IMG/VR virus record: IMGVR_UViG_3300020468_000096
Span: 1 to 20,507 of that record
Length of the DNA: 20,507 nt
From: a virus
Direction: 5' to 3' (one strand)
Shown here: positions 6,734 to 15,649 of the stretch, piece by piece
Numbering within the stretch: position 1 is the stretch's first letter
Layout of the letters: each line of letters opens with the position of its first letter
Notes under the pieces: model-generated
Databases searched by the model: none
What the model was told of the DNA's origin: nothing
The model's input: the letters and a program-made list of their open reading frames with translations, nothing else
Program-made: the position numbers and the translations under genes

Positions 6734-9700
6734 TTAGATAGGTAGTTCTAAGATGTGAACAGTGTCTGATGCAAGTGGAGCATCACCAGAGGAGAATACA
6801 ACGTTTGCTCCGTTAGAGTCGACTGTGTAGTTGGTTCCTGCAATCTGTGCTACACCATTAAGGAATACTAATAGTGAATCGTCAGAGTGCTTAATAGTTC
6901 CACTATATGTAGTTACAGCAAACGTTAAAGTAGTACCATCTCCTGTATATGATTTAGTAATATACTTGTCAGCACCAACACCACCTCGACCAGTAACAAC
7001 TAAGTCTCCATCAACTTTTGCGTTGCCCAACATGCCCACTCTGAATCCAGATACCGCAGCAGTACCAATACCAATATGTTGAGTGCTATTAAAAGTATCA
7101 ATATTGATCTCGCCAGTATCTGTAAGACCAAATTCTTTCCAAACACCACCATAGTAGATCCAACCTAAAGATTTACCAGGAGTCCAGTTGATATTATAAA
7201 CAAGGTCACCATCAGAAGGTGTATCGTAGTTGGTAATATTAGCAAAATTAGGTTGTCCATTTGCTAATGCAGGTGCTAGTAAGGTTTGCTTAATAACAGT
7301 ACCATCTTGGTTATAGTAAGAAATCTTTCTTGCTTGAACGTTATTCGTAAAGGTTGATAGACCTTGGAATGTAACAGGACCTGCAAAGATAGATTCTAAC
7401 TGGTTAGATGCACCACCAAGAACGGTTAGTTTATCGGTAAGAACCAACTCAGAGAATGTCTGAATAGTTGTGTTCTCTTCACCAACAACGTTCAACTGTG
7501 CAATATCTTCATTAGTGATCTGACCTGTAACAGGGTTGATAACTTGGTTACCAATGAATAGGTCACCGTTAGAGTTAAGTCCAGAGTAGAATGAAACTCC
7601 TCCTTCTTCTTTAATAGACTGAGAGAATCGGATCTGTTCTTGAGTTAGAGTCTCTACCTGTGTTTGAGGGAACGCTGTACTATAGTTTCCAGGTCCGAAA
7701 CCAAGGTACTCAAATGTGTGATTACCTGATCTGAGGATGGAGTGACGTCTGAACTCGATATTGATCGGTGCGACTGTTCCATCATTATTTTCTCGAATCT
7801 TAATTTTTCGTGTCTCTTCATCGCCAGCCCGTGCAGTAAGTTGCACATTTGAGAGTTTTGCGTTGTTTGAGTCATAGTTTGGCGTAGTACCAGGTTGAGT
7901 CCAACCTGTATCAGTTAGAAGGAACTGAATACCTTCCTTAGTAATAGATCTCTTGGGATCTTTTGCAGGAGTTGGTGTTGCACCATCAGTAGCATTGACG
8001 AGACCGATAATAACATTGTCAGCAACAGAAACTGCAGGAAGAGGATCAGCAACTGGGTTATCTCTATCGAATGTAGGATAAACTTCGTTGACGTTCTGTG
8101 AGAACTTTCTATTGTCAAAGTTAGATGTGCTTGGTGCAATAGAACCGCACAATAATGTTAGATAATAGATACCATCATTGACACCTCTTTCAAATGGTTG
8201 TACGATTTCAATATCATAGATGTAGAAACATTTAGTTAAGTTGAATGTTGTAGTGTCACTATTCAAAGGTTGCATTACGAAACCAGAGATAGGATCTCTA
8301 GGTAGAGGATTAGACTTGTCCTTATCAATGACCATTCTTACACGATAAGTTCTATCTTGTAAGTCACGAGGGTCAGGGATTCTCTTAAGGAATGTACTCG
8401 GAGTAAAGTTTACGTTATTATATTGCGTATTTGTAGATAAAGTTTGATAGATTTCAGAGTTTGCTGTAACACTTAGATACCAACCACCAACTGAACCTGC
8501 TACACCATTAATTGTATATGTTGCACTATCATACTGGATCGGTGATCCTGCTACACCTGCTGCTAGTCCAGATACACTAGGACCATAAGGTGAAATACTT
8601 GCTCCTTGTGTTGTTGCAGTCGTTGCACCGTTTGCAACTAAGAGACAGTTGATTTTGTCTGCAATAGCACTCGCACCTGTGCCATCTTGACGTGCACCAA
8701 CGGTGAAACCCTGCACTCTAGTTGTAGGAGGTGACGCTTCAGTCGTATATCCGTAGAGATAGAGTCTAGTTCCAGGGGTACCGCCTTGACCTGCGAGCGA
8801 TGCGTTAACGACCTTAGTCCTTTGAATATCAATGTTAACCCAGTTAACAGAAGTTTCTTCGCCAAAGATTATATTACCTGCTACGATGTTTCCAGTGAGA
8901 GTGTTACTAAGTGTAATAGCACCAGTGTTTGTATTGACCGTTCCAACAGTTGTACTATCGGGAATGTTAGTTCCTGTTACAGTCATACCTTGAATGATAC
9001 CCAGAGCATCACCAACTTTTGCAGAAGTTAAAGTGATAGTATTAGTACCATTAGAACCATTTGCAAGAGTAGAGATGACGTTGAGTGCTTTAGGTGGAAT
9101 GATATGTGTGATTGCACCTGCTTTATCTTTCGAGAATGACTTTGCTTTGAATCCTGCTGCTCTTAACGCTGTGTTACCAAAGTTAGAGTTAGAGTTCGTA
9201 ATTGACATGTCAGCACCACTCTCAGCAGTGAAGTGACCAAAGTATCCCACAGCGAACACAGAAACTGCCTGAATGAATGAGTCATTAGAACACTTGATGT
9301 GCTCATGTCCCCATCCTTTTCTATACTCAGCAAATCCGTCTAGGTGTGCACCATCACCAGATGTTGCAGCATCATAGTTTCCAGTTGATTGATTATATCT
9401 AACAAATGCTCTATCATCTTTTTGGAGTGACAATCCAGTAAACTGTGCCACAACCATTGATTTGAAACCAGTTGCTTTTGCACCGTTTGCGTGCATACCA
9501 TTCATACCCCACACACTTCTTAGTGATAGGTTGAATGCGTATGGTGATGCTGAGTCAACAGTATCAATCTCAGTCTTAACAGTAATATTAGAACCTACAG
9601 CGTTTCCTGTTGGTTCTCCTTGCATTTGGTATGTGAAGACGTTACCAGATGCGGATGTGACTGTGAAACTTCCGTTATAAAGTCCTGCATCAACTTCGGA

Positions 9701-10702
9701 TTGCGGTCCAGTTGATCCTGTAACACCACTAACGTTGATGTTAACACCAACAGAAAATCCGTGGTCCCTGGGATTATCAAACTCGTCAACAGTGACAGCC
9801 GTTGCTGTCTGTCCATTTCTTGTGACCTGTAAGACTCTGTATTCATCTGAAATCGGTCCAACGATTCTATTTTCTTCGACCCTTGGTTGAATCTGGTCAG
9901 CAGCAGGATCGCCAGAGGTATCAGGAATCGTTGCGAATGCTTTCGATACCTTCTGATAATAAATCTCTAGGTCAGTTCTTTCAAGAATGTTAGGAACAGC
10001 AGAATAGTCTGTGTTCGGAACTGTACCATCAGTAATAAGTTTGGAGAGGGGGTTAAGACCATCAGCAAACTCAAAACAAGTTAATCTATGGTGTGAGAAC
10101 TTAGGTGCAAGTGTCTCTACGCTATCAGGTTTGAAGTATACACCTTCTTCAGCACCGTCAAAGAAAGAGAATTGCCAGAAATAAGTACCACCAGTAACTT
10201 TGAAGATTGCTGTCCTTGGAGGGACTTGATCTTCTGTGTTAATGCCTTTTGCAGCATAAGTTGTAGGGTATGGAACATATTTTGGAATGATCTTTGTACG
10301 ACGGAGGTCAGTACCAACGAGGGAACAACCTCTAGGTACGATGATACCACCTTCAACAGAGTTATACTTATATAATACGTTGTTTGGTGAGGTTAAGTCT
10401 AGGTTAGAGTTTGCATCAATAGGTGCAACGTTTGTATATAATACGTCTCCAGGTCTATTATCTACTTGATACTCAGCAGGATAGAGCATGATACTGAAAG
10501 CATCAAACTCGTCATTACTTAAACCAACTCTATATGAAAATCTTGCTACTTCTAGGAATGCCCTTTGGATCGATTTAAATGGACGCAAAGCAGAGTTACC
10601 TCTGTTATCGATAGCATCAGATGCATCGAAATCGTCAGGGTTGACATAGATAATACGTCCAGTTCTGGACGTAATAATATTCTTTAGTCTAGTTAGGGAC
10701 AT
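6734..10702 (-). CDS. Large virion structural protein, beta-helix/fibre type
   Basis: At 1322 aa, the largest protein in the window. Residues 18-85 carry VNPDDFDASDAIDNRGNSA, then RPFKSIQRAFLEVARFSYR, then FSIMLYPAEYQVDNRPGD. Together with GIIVPRGCSLVGTDLRRTKI (119-138) they are in the style of pectate-lyase-like right-handed beta-helices, where PFKTIQxA and a Tyr-Pro/Gly-x-Y strand recur. The middle is Gly/Thr/Asn-rich. The end holds a fibre-type domain (KSYTGDGTTLTFAV, then SLLVFLNGVAQIAGTNYTV and SGDAPLASDTVHI) that I recognise from other phage fibres. No signal peptide or catalytic set is evident. A late-promoter motif lies 19 bases upstream and AGGAA forms the ribosome site. A role in a baseplate appendage or fibre is likely. 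The matching T4 gene, if any, is unclear. Confidence 0.8.
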   Translation of the reverse strand: MSLTRLKNIITSRTGRIIYVNPDDFDASDAIDNRGNSALRPFKSIQRAFLEVARFSYRVGLSNDEFDAFSIMLYPAEYQVDNRPGDVLYTNVAPIDANSNLDLTSPNNVLYKYNSVEGGIIVPRGCSLVGTDLRRTKIIPKYVPYPTTYAAKGINTEDQVPPRTAIFKVTGGTYFWQFSFFDGAEEGVYFKPDSVETLAPKFSHHRLTCFEFADGLNPLSKLITDGTVPNTDYSAVPNILERTDLEIYYQKVSKAFATIPDTSGDPAADQIQPRVEENRIVGPISDEYRVLQVTRNGQTATAVTVDEFDNPRDHGFSVGVNINVSGVTGSTGPQSEVDAGLYNGSFTVTSASGNVFTYQMQGEPTGNAVGSNITVKTEIDTVDSASPYAFNLSLRSVWGMNGMHANGAKATGFKSMVVAQFTGLSLQKDDRAFVRYNQSTGNYDAATSGDGAHLDGFAEYRKGWGHEHIKCSNDSFIQAVSVFAVGYFGHFTAESGADMSITNSNSNFGNTALRAAGFKAKSFSKDKAGAITHIIPPKALNVISTLANGSNGTNTITLTSAKVGDALGIIQGMTVTGTNIPDSTTVGTVNTNTGAITLSNTLTGNIVAGNIIFGEETSVNWVNIDIQRTKVVNASLAGQGGTPGTRLYLYGYTTEASPPTTRVQGFTVGARQDGTGASAIADKINCLLVANGATTATTQGASISPYGPSVSGLAAGVAGSPIQYDSATYTINGVAGSVGGWYLSVTANSEIYQTLSTNTQYNNVNFTPSTFLKRIPDPRDLQDRTYRVRMVIDKDKSNPLPRDPISGFVMQPLNSDTTTFNLTKCFYIYDIEIVQPFERGVNDGIYYLTLLCGSIAPSTSNFDNRKFSQNVNEVYPTFDRDNPVADPLPAVSVADNVIIGLVNATDGATPTPAKDPKRSITKEGIQFLLTDTGWTQPGTTPNYDSNNAKLSNVQLTARAGDEETRKIKIRENNDGTVAPINIEFRRHSILRSGNHTFEYLGFGPGNYSTAFPQTQVETLTQEQIRFSQSIKEEGGVSFYSGLNSNGDLFIGNQVINPVTGQITNEDIAQLNVVGEENTTIQTFSELVLTDKLTVLGGASNQLESIFAGPVTFQGLSTFTNNVQARKISYYNQDGTVIKQTLLAPALANGQPNFANITNYDTPSDGDLVYNINWTPGKSLGWIYYGGVWKEFGLTDTGEINIDTFNSTQHIGIGTAAVSGFRVGMLGNAKVDGDLVVTGRGGVGADKYITKSYTGDGTTLTFAVTTYSGTIKHSDDSLLVFLNGVAQIAGTNYTVDSNGANVVFSSGDAPLASDTVHILELPI

Positions 10703-10720
10703 TTCCTATTACTGCTTTTG

Positions 10721-10730
10721 ATTATTTATT
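10721..10730 (-). promoter_or_regulatory. T4-type late promoter motif before the 1322-aa gene
   Basis: AATAAATAAT lies 18 bases before the ATG, matching T4 TATAAATA at 7 of 8. It falls just upstream of the TAATAGGAA that serves as ribosome site. Confidence 0.5.
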
Positions 10731-10735
10731 GGGGT

Positions 10736-12223
10736 TTAACTTCCACCGCCAGAACCAGAAGTTCCTGCAGTTTGAGCATAAGCACGAGTAGTGAATCCAG
10801 TAGAACTGTCTTCAAAACCAACTAATGTAAACGAACAATCTGCGTCATTGTTCTCAACGACCAGTCTTTGCCCTGGTCCAATAATAAGAGACTTGATCTC
10901 TTCTGTATTATTCGCAGTGATAGCATTATCCTTACGAAGGTAATGCTTAGTCTCTAATGTTGCACCCGAAGAAGTAACAGAAGAAACTGTTACAGTAGAA
11001 CGAGCACCAGTTGTTAAGACAGGATTATCTAAGAAAGTATCCGAACCAGAGATGTTTGCAGAACCTTCTCCAAGAACAACATATAGAGCAGTTCCTGTGT
11101 ATTCACGAACAAATCCGTAAGGACCTGCAGTCTGACTAGTAACAGTATAAGTTACACCGTTGTATGTAAAGGTATCTGTGTTGTCTACCCAGGTCCCAGA
11201 AACATTGTATACGAAAATAGAGTCATAAGAATATGAACCCGACGTAGTGAGCAACCTGTCGGTTCCTCCATAGTTTGCGTTAGCAGCAGTTCCAGTTGTT
11301 CCTTCATAGTAAAATAGGTTAGATGGTAAACTTGTGTTTGCAGTTAGATCGTACTGAACATAAGCACCACTAGAACCTGCAGTTCCGTTAGTGGTCTTAC
11401 CTGTAGTATACTCAGTACCATCATCGGAGTTACCTGCAGTTCCGTCAGGACCCCACTCACCGTTTGCAGTCTCAGAGATTTTGAATACCAAACTACTCAT
11501 ACTTGAGTCTGCTACGTTAAAGCGATATGTTCTATCACCTAATACTGTTAAAGCAGTTCCAAGATAAAGATTTTCAGTTCCACCAGACGTTGTAAAGGTA
11601 AACTCGTTTGCAGCAGTACCAACACCACCAGATGAGATAGTACCAGTTGCACCACCAGATGCAGTAATAGAATCACCTGCAACAAATTCAGATCCAGAAC
11701 CATTCAAGGTAGAAGGACCGATATAAAGAGTTGAACCACCAGAACCAGATGCTACAGCAAAGATAGTTGCAACAGATGTGTTACTACCTGCCCCCTTTGA
11801 AATAGTATTACCAATGGCAAATGTACCAGTCACAGATTCAACTGCAATCGATCTAACTGCCCTACTCTTTACTGTAATTTCAGTAAATGGTGGAATATAA
11901 AATGATTCAAATACTGCTGTTTTTTCATTATCAGCAGAAGATAATGCTTGATTGACGTTAAGACCTTGGTCAGCACCAACTGCTGTACCTAAGTTAAATC
12001 TATAACCAGTGAATACGTCACCAGTGTGTAGTTTGTAAGTTGAAGCATCTAAGACGACATGTTGATCGTAGTCTTTGATACCGACATCGAATGAGGTGTT
12101 TGATCCACCTTGTGCACTCACAGACAAAACCGTACTTGCAGACGCATCGATAGGTGCTTTATAGAGCACCGTGTTGGTAGTCGCACCTGGTTTTGCTGAG
12201 GCAAGTAGTCCTTGTTTAGCCAT
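10736..12223 (-). CDS. Virion structural protein, Thr/Ser/Gly-rich beta protein
   Basis: A 495-aa protein with an N-terminal domain (MAKQGLLASAKPGATTNTVL, then YKAPIDASASTVLSV) that looks folded and conserved. A long Gly/Thr/Ser/Ala-rich middle of low lysine content follows, typical of fibre shafts. A C-terminal segment is rich in LIIGPGQRLVVENNDADCSF, a jelly-roll-like strand pair often seen in phage tail proteins. The sequence ends in SGSGGGS. It starts 6 bases after the stop of the 441-aa gene with no strong ribosome site, so it is probably translated by coupling. I infer a tail or baseplate appendage role and cannot name a T4 counterpart. Confidence 0.75.
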   Translation of the reverse strand: MAKQGLLASAKPGATTNTVLYKAPIDASASTVLSVSAQGGSNTSFDVGIKDYDQHVVLDASTYKLHTGDVFTGYRFNLGTAVGADQGLNVNQALSSADNEKTAVFESFYIPPFTEITVKSRAVRSIAVESVTGTFAIGNTISKGAGSNTSVATIFAVASGSGGSTLYIGPSTLNGSGSEFVAGDSITASGGATGTISSGGVGTAANEFTFTTSGGTENLYLGTALTVLGDRTYRFNVADSSMSSLVFKISETANGEWGPDGTAGNSDDGTEYTTGKTTNGTAGSSGAYVQYDLTANTSLPSNLFYYEGTTGTAANANYGGTDRLLTTSGSYSYDSIFVYNVSGTWVDNTDTFTYNGVTYTVTSQTAGPYGFVREYTGTALYVVLGEGSANISGSDTFLDNPVLTTGARSTVTVSSVTSSGATLETKHYLRKDNAITANNTEEIKSLIIGPGQRLVVENNDADCSFTLVGFEDSSTGFTTRAYAQTAGTSGSGGGS

Positions 12224-12229
12224 TTTTAA

Positions 12230-13555
12230 TTAAAATCCTGCGTAGAAGAATTGTTGTTGTCTTGTTAACCCAGTGAGGTTGTTTGCTCCAATACCTGCAC
12301 CAAATGTAACGTCATCAACAGTAACGTTTTCAGTAGATAGGAGTGTGGCATCAGCGTCAGGGAACTTAATGACTCTCGGACCTGAGATACCTTCAGTAGA
12401 CAGTGTAATCTGTCCCTGAGTGTTTCCAGTACTTTTAAGGACTGGAGAATTGAGAGTCTTGTTAAAGAGTTCTCCTGCAGACTTCTCAGTAAGAAGCATA
12501 TTATATGTGTCTGCACCTCTATTTAGACCGTCTGTGTTTGGGAATCTAAAAACTTCGCTAGTTGATGTGTTTACGTTAGCAAGATTGAATGAAACCTTCT
12601 TAGTTGTATCAGTATTGTCCGTAAATATCGCATTCTCATAACTCTTGTTAGCGAGTGTTTGAGTTGTCGTTGTACCAACAAACGTTAATGATAAATCAGG
12701 AACGGTGAGGATCCTGTTTGCAGTTAGAGCAGATGTGTTGAAGATTGCATAGTTAGTTGCAGTCTCAGCGTTTGCTGCCAACTTCAGATCTACAACAGTC
12801 TTATTAAGTGTAGTCTGTTCTGTTTTAGTGTCAAGTAAAGTAGATGCAGTTGCAGTAGGTTCTGCAGTAGTTGTTACTGTACCTGCGTCAGGTAAGAAGT
12901 AAGAACGTCTTGCACCAGAAGTAGTTGCCCAGTTAATCTGGAAGATTGCTTCTTCTGTACCATCAACAATAACAAAGTTATCCTCATCAATAAGAATAGT
13001 CTTATTTGTCAGCGTCTGCTGAGTATCAGCACCAACAACGGTAGTTCCATTACCAGAGGTAATAGCAGGAAGGGTGAAGATACGAGTATTAGTACCAGTA
13101 CCAATATTACTAACTTCAAATCTTGCTTTAGGACCTTGAGCATCTTCTAAGATAAATGTCTGGTCAGAGATAAGGAAATTACCCGTAACCTTGACAGCAC
13201 CCGTACCTTTCGGTGCGAGCACGATGTCAGTATTATTTGCAACATCATCAACTGCAGTAATGTACAGAGATGTACTACTGTTACCATTATCAATACGAGT
13301 ACAGTAGAAACCGCCATCACCAAAGGCAATGCCGAGTTGATCGTATGCATTCTGATACAATCCACTGTCTCTATCTAAGTCAAAACATAATCCTGGGGAT
13401 GCTTTTGTTCCCTGTGACAGTCCTTTGAATAACTGATTTATCTTTGCTTTTCTGTTTGGAATCAAGGGATCCGACACCACCACAGGAAGAATCGCTTCTC
13501 CAGACAGGTTAGCGTCTGATATTGTCTCCAGTTGTGAAATCTTTCTGGTTCCCAC
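12230..13555 (-). CDS. Repeat-containing virion structural protein
   Basis: A 441-aa protein. The N-terminal domain includes TRKISQLETISDANLSGEA and LPVVVSDPLIPNRKAKINQL. From residue ~155 there are five degenerate repeats whose marker is R-x-(F/L)-x-(F/V/L)-P: RIFTLP at 158, RSYFLP at 217, RILTVP at 281, VFRFP near 334 and RVIKFP at 394. Spacings are 59, 64, 53 and 60 residues. Each of the first four is followed by a TLTNKT-like segment (181, 249, 300, 363). Such repeats occur in phage fibre shafts. The start codon is GTG. No ribosome site is obvious, but TATAAATAAA, the best late-promoter match in the window, lies 25 bases upstream. Confidence 0.78.
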   Translation of the reverse strand: MGTRKISQLETISDANLSGEAILPVVVSDPLIPNRKAKINQLFKGLSQGTKASPGLCFDLDRDSGLYQNAYDQLGIAFGDGGFYCTRIDNGNSSTSLYITAVDDVANNTDIVLAPKGTGAVKVTGNFLISDQTFILEDAQGPKARFEVSNIGTGTNTRIFTLPAITSGNGTTVVGADTQQTLTNKTILIDEDNFVIVDGTEEAIFQINWATTSGARRSYFLPDAGTVTTTAEPTATASTLLDTKTEQTTLNKTVVDLKLAANAETATNYAIFNTSALTANRILTVPDLSLTFVGTTTTQTLANKSYENAIFTDNTDTTKKVSFNLANVNTSTSEVFRFPNTDGLNRGADTYNMLLTEKSAGELFNKTLNSPVLKSTGNTQGQITLSTEGISGPRVIKFPDADATLLSTENVTVDDVTFGAGIGANNLTGLTRQQQFFYAGF

Positions 13556-13580
13556 GAATAATCACACTATTTGATACAGT

Positions 13581-13590
13581 TTTATTTATA
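13581..13590 (-). promoter_or_regulatory. T4-type late promoter, exact TATAAATA
   Basis: TATAAATAAA contains the exact T4 late consensus TATAAATA. It lies 25 bases before the GTG start of the 441-aa gene and just after the stop of the 220-aa gene. It is the best such match in the window. Confidence 0.7.
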
Positions 13591-13597
13591 AAGGTTA

Positions 13598-14260
13598 TTA
13601 AAGGTCTGATTCTTTAACTTCCTCTTCAGTTCGATATGCCCACTCTTCAGTATGTCCAACAGACCACCATTTAGGTAGAGTTTCCACCGCATAGTTCTGT
13701 GTACAAACTTTAAAGTCAGGTCTCTTAAGATTATTATTATCCACCAAACTGTTATCGAAGAACTGACATCGATTGTTTGGTTGTGCTGCAAACTGTCCGT
13801 TATCTAGAGCAATAATATTAAATGTTTTATGCTCTGGATCATGCTCTGAGAAGTTAGTATCTAATACAGAGAAGTCGGGGTGTGCAGTATCAATCGTAAA
13901 TTCATATTCACCTGGGTGCATCTTCTTGTCTTTACCAAAGAAAGAACACCTACCTAAAATAGGTTTTTCAACTACAGTGATATTATAATCAAAGCAGTCC
14001 CATAGTTCTAATACATCTAATGGTAACTGATCATCTGGATTGATGTCTGGTTTCCATACAAATGCACTGAGTGGTAACTTATCAAATAAAGCACCATAAT
14101 CAGTAAGTAATGTCTCGAAGTATAATGCTTTTGCTTGTATACTTCTTACTGAGATCCATAGACCTGGGGTGAGTTCCCCATGTCCTTTTTCAAGATCATA
14201 AAGATATTCTTTCTTCACCCAGACCTTTCTAGGTGGTAGAGGATGAACTAGGTATGCCAT
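13598..14260 (-). CDS. Conserved-looking protein of unknown function
   Basis: A 220-aa soluble protein starting MAYLVHPLPPRKVWVKKEYL. It is rich in aromatic and acidic residues and has no signal peptide or membrane segment. Notable segments are GELTPGLWISVRSIQAKALY, WDCFDYNITVVEK, and a C-terminus with ETLPKWWSVGHTEEWAYRTE. I recognise no catalytic motif. Its ATG shares one base with the stop of the upstream gene (TAATG), so the two are coupled and probably function together. The pair lies behind a late-promoter-like motif and directly before large virion genes, suggesting a late, perhaps minor virion or assembly role. I do not recognise the family with confidence. Confidence 0.75.
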   Translation of the reverse strand: MAYLVHPLPPRKVWVKKEYLYDLEKGHGELTPGLWISVRSIQAKALYFETLLTDYGALFDKLPLSAFVWKPDINPDDQLPLDVLELWDCFDYNITVVEKPILGRCSFFGKDKKMHPGEYEFTIDTAHPDFSVLDTNFSEHDPEHKTFNIIALDNGQFAAQPNNRCQFFDNSLVDNNNLKRPDFKVCTQNYAVETLPKWWSVGHTEEWAYRTEEEVKESDL

Positions 14261-14607
14261 TAAGAATAATAAGATTTAGTCACAATTCCCTCTTCAAATG
14301 TTACCATGCACCGAGGGGTAGGTGCATAATGAACTCCCCATTTTGCAGGGTACAGTTCAAGTTGTTTAGTTATACAGAAAGGTGAAACTTTTCCATGATT
14401 CTGACTTTTTGCAACTTTAATGCATTCAGCATCTTCAAGTTCATAAGTTCCTGAATAATCAACACTCCAGAGATGACCCTTCGGATCGATATAATATTGA
14501 CTCAGGAATCCGTCAAGATCCTGAGTTCTCAATTCTCGATTCCAGAATCCTGGACCGAGATCAAATTGAGAGTATATTATATCATAGATTCCCATAAAGT
14601 TTAGCAT
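14260..14607 (-). CDS. Conserved-looking protein of unknown function, coupled to the 220-aa gene
   Basis: A 115-aa protein: MLNFMGIYDIIYSQFDLGPG, then YYIDPKGHLWSVDYSGTYEL, ending TFEEGIVTKSYYS. The beta-rich, Tyr/Trp-rich pattern suggests a small globular domain. Two ATGs are possible (14607 and 14595). A CTAAATAATT motif ends only 3 bases before the first. If that motif is the promoter, the message would be nearly leaderless, which would favour the second ATG or an upstream start of transcription. No function is apparent. Confidence 0.7.
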   Translation of the reverse strand: MLNFMGIYDIIYSQFDLGPGFWNRELRTQDLDGFLSQYYIDPKGHLWSVDYSGTYELEDAECIKVAKSQNHGKVSPFCITKQLELYPAKWGVHYAPTPRCMVTFEEGIVTKSYYS

Positions 14608-14610
14608 TTT

Positions 14611-14620
14611 AATTATTTAG
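14611..14620 (-). promoter_or_regulatory. T4-late-like motif directly after the tRNA
   Basis: CTAAATAATT begins at the base immediately after the tRNA 3' end and lies 3 bases before the 115-aa gene's first ATG. It is one mismatch from T4 TATAAATA over the core. The spacing to the start codon is unusually short. Confidence 0.4.
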
Positions 14621-14704
14621 TAGGAGTAGGGAGACTTGAACTCCCACGAGCACATGCTCAACAGATTTTAAGTCTGGTGCGTCTACCTATTCCGCCACAC
14701 TCCC
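14621..14704 (-). tRNA. trnL-UAA: tRNA-Leu, anticodon UAA
   Basis: An 84-base cloverleaf can be drawn. The acceptor GGGAGTG pairs with TACTCCT (two G-U pairs), with discriminator A. The D arm begins GCGGAATAGG. The anticodon stem CAGA/TCTG holds the loop CTTAAAA, so the anticodon is TAA. A long variable arm (GAGCATGTGCTC) marks a class II tRNA. The T arm is GGGAG-TTCAAGT-CTCCC. CCA is not encoded; the next bases are CTA. It reads UUA and UUG leucine codons, useful for an AT-rich phage. Its 5' 22 bases overlap the end of a small ORF. Confidence 0.95.
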
Positions 14705-14814
14705 AATTTATTTTTTAATGCTTTCAACCGTTCCTTGGCAGCACGAAGTGCTTGAGGTTTAAGATGCCTCTTTTGCTCCTTCTTTGAATGGTGCTGCCAG
14801 TTTGGTAGTTTCAT
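14683..14814 (-). CDS. Very basic 43-aa protein overlapping the tRNA
   Basis: The ATG at 14812-14814 overlaps the stop of the 225-aa gene (ATGA). The frame gives MKLPNWQHHSKKEQKRHLKP and then QALRAAKERLKALKNKLG. It ends at TAG (14683-14685), inside the 5' part of the tRNA gene. Nine Lys and five Arg against two Glu make it strongly basic, and the second half should be an amphipathic helix. Nucleic-acid binding is a guess from charge alone. The last six codons are shared with the tRNA, so RNase P cleavage would cut its message before the stop. Confidence 0.65.
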   Translation of the reverse strand: MKLPNWQHHSKKEQKRHLKPQALRAAKERLKALKNKLGVWRNR

Positions 14815-15488
14815 TCAATCATATACCCCTGTTCGACTAGATACTTTTTGGTTAAGGGGGTAGGTTTATATACATTCCACATCGCACCAGTTGAACATGC
14901 AGCAAGTGCATTAGCAGTCATGCCTTGAGTTCTACCTGCCCAAGTTGCTTCTTTCTCCCAAGGAATTGCCCCTGGTTGAAATGCATAGGTCCTGCGTGCC
15001 ATCTCTTGCCACATCTGAGGAACACTTTCTTCTGGTAGGATAATAGCAATCAAACTATTATCAATCGTGCCTGCCATACAATCCTGTGCAGCGTGCCATC
15101 CTTCATGACGCATCACACTCATCAAAACATGAGGACGACTCATGAAAGTTTTGTTTAAAAAGAAATTATTACTCACAGTATGATAGACACCTCGATGTCC
15201 TACTGGAAAATACTTCTCATCAGCAAGATATACATTCACTCCCACTTGGTTCAATGACACAAGCATATTGTTAAACTCTTGTGCCACTGAAGTAAATGAT
15301 TCAGGGTTGTCATAATTTGAGGAGATATCCAACAAAGTATGCACTTCCTTCACATCATCCCTACATTCACCAAGTAGCATACATCCCATGGAATGGTTAC
15401 TATAGTAGTCCTCCTTTCCAATAGGGTCTGCCATAACTGGTGCTGTTGCAAGACATGTTGTCATCAATGCTGCAATAATTTTTTTCAT
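14811..15488 (-). CDS. Secreted putative zinc metalloprotease (HExxH)
   Basis: A 225-aa protein. Residues 1-20 form a Sec signal peptide (MKKIIAALMTTCLATAPVMA), with likely cleavage after A20. The zinc motif is H128-E-G-W-H132 in MRHEGWHAAQDC. A third ligand may be E178 or E180 in PWEKEATWAGR, 46-48 residues downstream, as in gluzincins. Four cysteines in the mature part (36, 42, 137, 198) could pair in the periplasm. It would act on protein or peptide outside the host cytoplasm, for example during lysis or superinfection blocking, but no substrate is indicated. It is coupled to its neighbours by ATGA overlaps at both ends. Confidence 0.7.
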   Translation of the reverse strand: MKKIIAALMTTCLATAPVMADPIGKEDYYSNHSMGCMLLGECRDDVKEVHTLLDISSNYDNPESFTSVAQEFNNMLVSLNQVGVNVYLADEKYFPVGHRGVYHTVSNNFFLNKTFMSRPHVLMSVMRHEGWHAAQDCMAGTIDNSLIAIILPEESVPQMWQEMARRTYAFQPGAIPWEKEATWAGRTQGMTANALAACSTGAMWNVYKPTPLTKKYLVEQGYMIE

Positions 15489-15649
15489 TGGAAGGGTTCA
15501 AAAACTTCAGTTGGTGGGTGAAATGCACAATATTCGTTAAAGGTGATTTTCATCTCCTTATTGGTCAGTTTGCAATGCTTTGCTGCTGTTGGTAAGTTCC
15601 AAGTAGCAGTAAATAAATTCTCCATTGCTTCTCTAGTCTCAGGTCTCAT
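15485..15649 (-). CDS. Small conserved-looking protein, 54 aa
   Basis: Starting at the ATG at 15649 this encodes MRPETREAMENLFTATWNLP, then AAKHCKLTNKEMKITFNEYC, ending in VFEPFQ. A GTG at 15685 would extend it but has no ribosome site and would overlap the preceding gene by 47 bases, so I reject that start. LPTAAKHCKLTNKEMK resembles a helix-turn-helix-like segment (a short helix, a turn, then TNKEM), but this is weak. The stop overlaps the next ATG (ATGA). Function is unknown. Confidence 0.65.
   Translation of the reverse strand: MRPETREAMENLFTATWNLPTAAKHCKLTNKEMKITFNEYCAFHPPTEVFEPFQ

Noticed and set aside
8177-8205. Plus-strand TTGACA-N17-TACGAT
   Set aside because: Two mismatches in the -10 box, on the non-coding strand inside a large gene with nothing to transcribe. 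Treated as chance.
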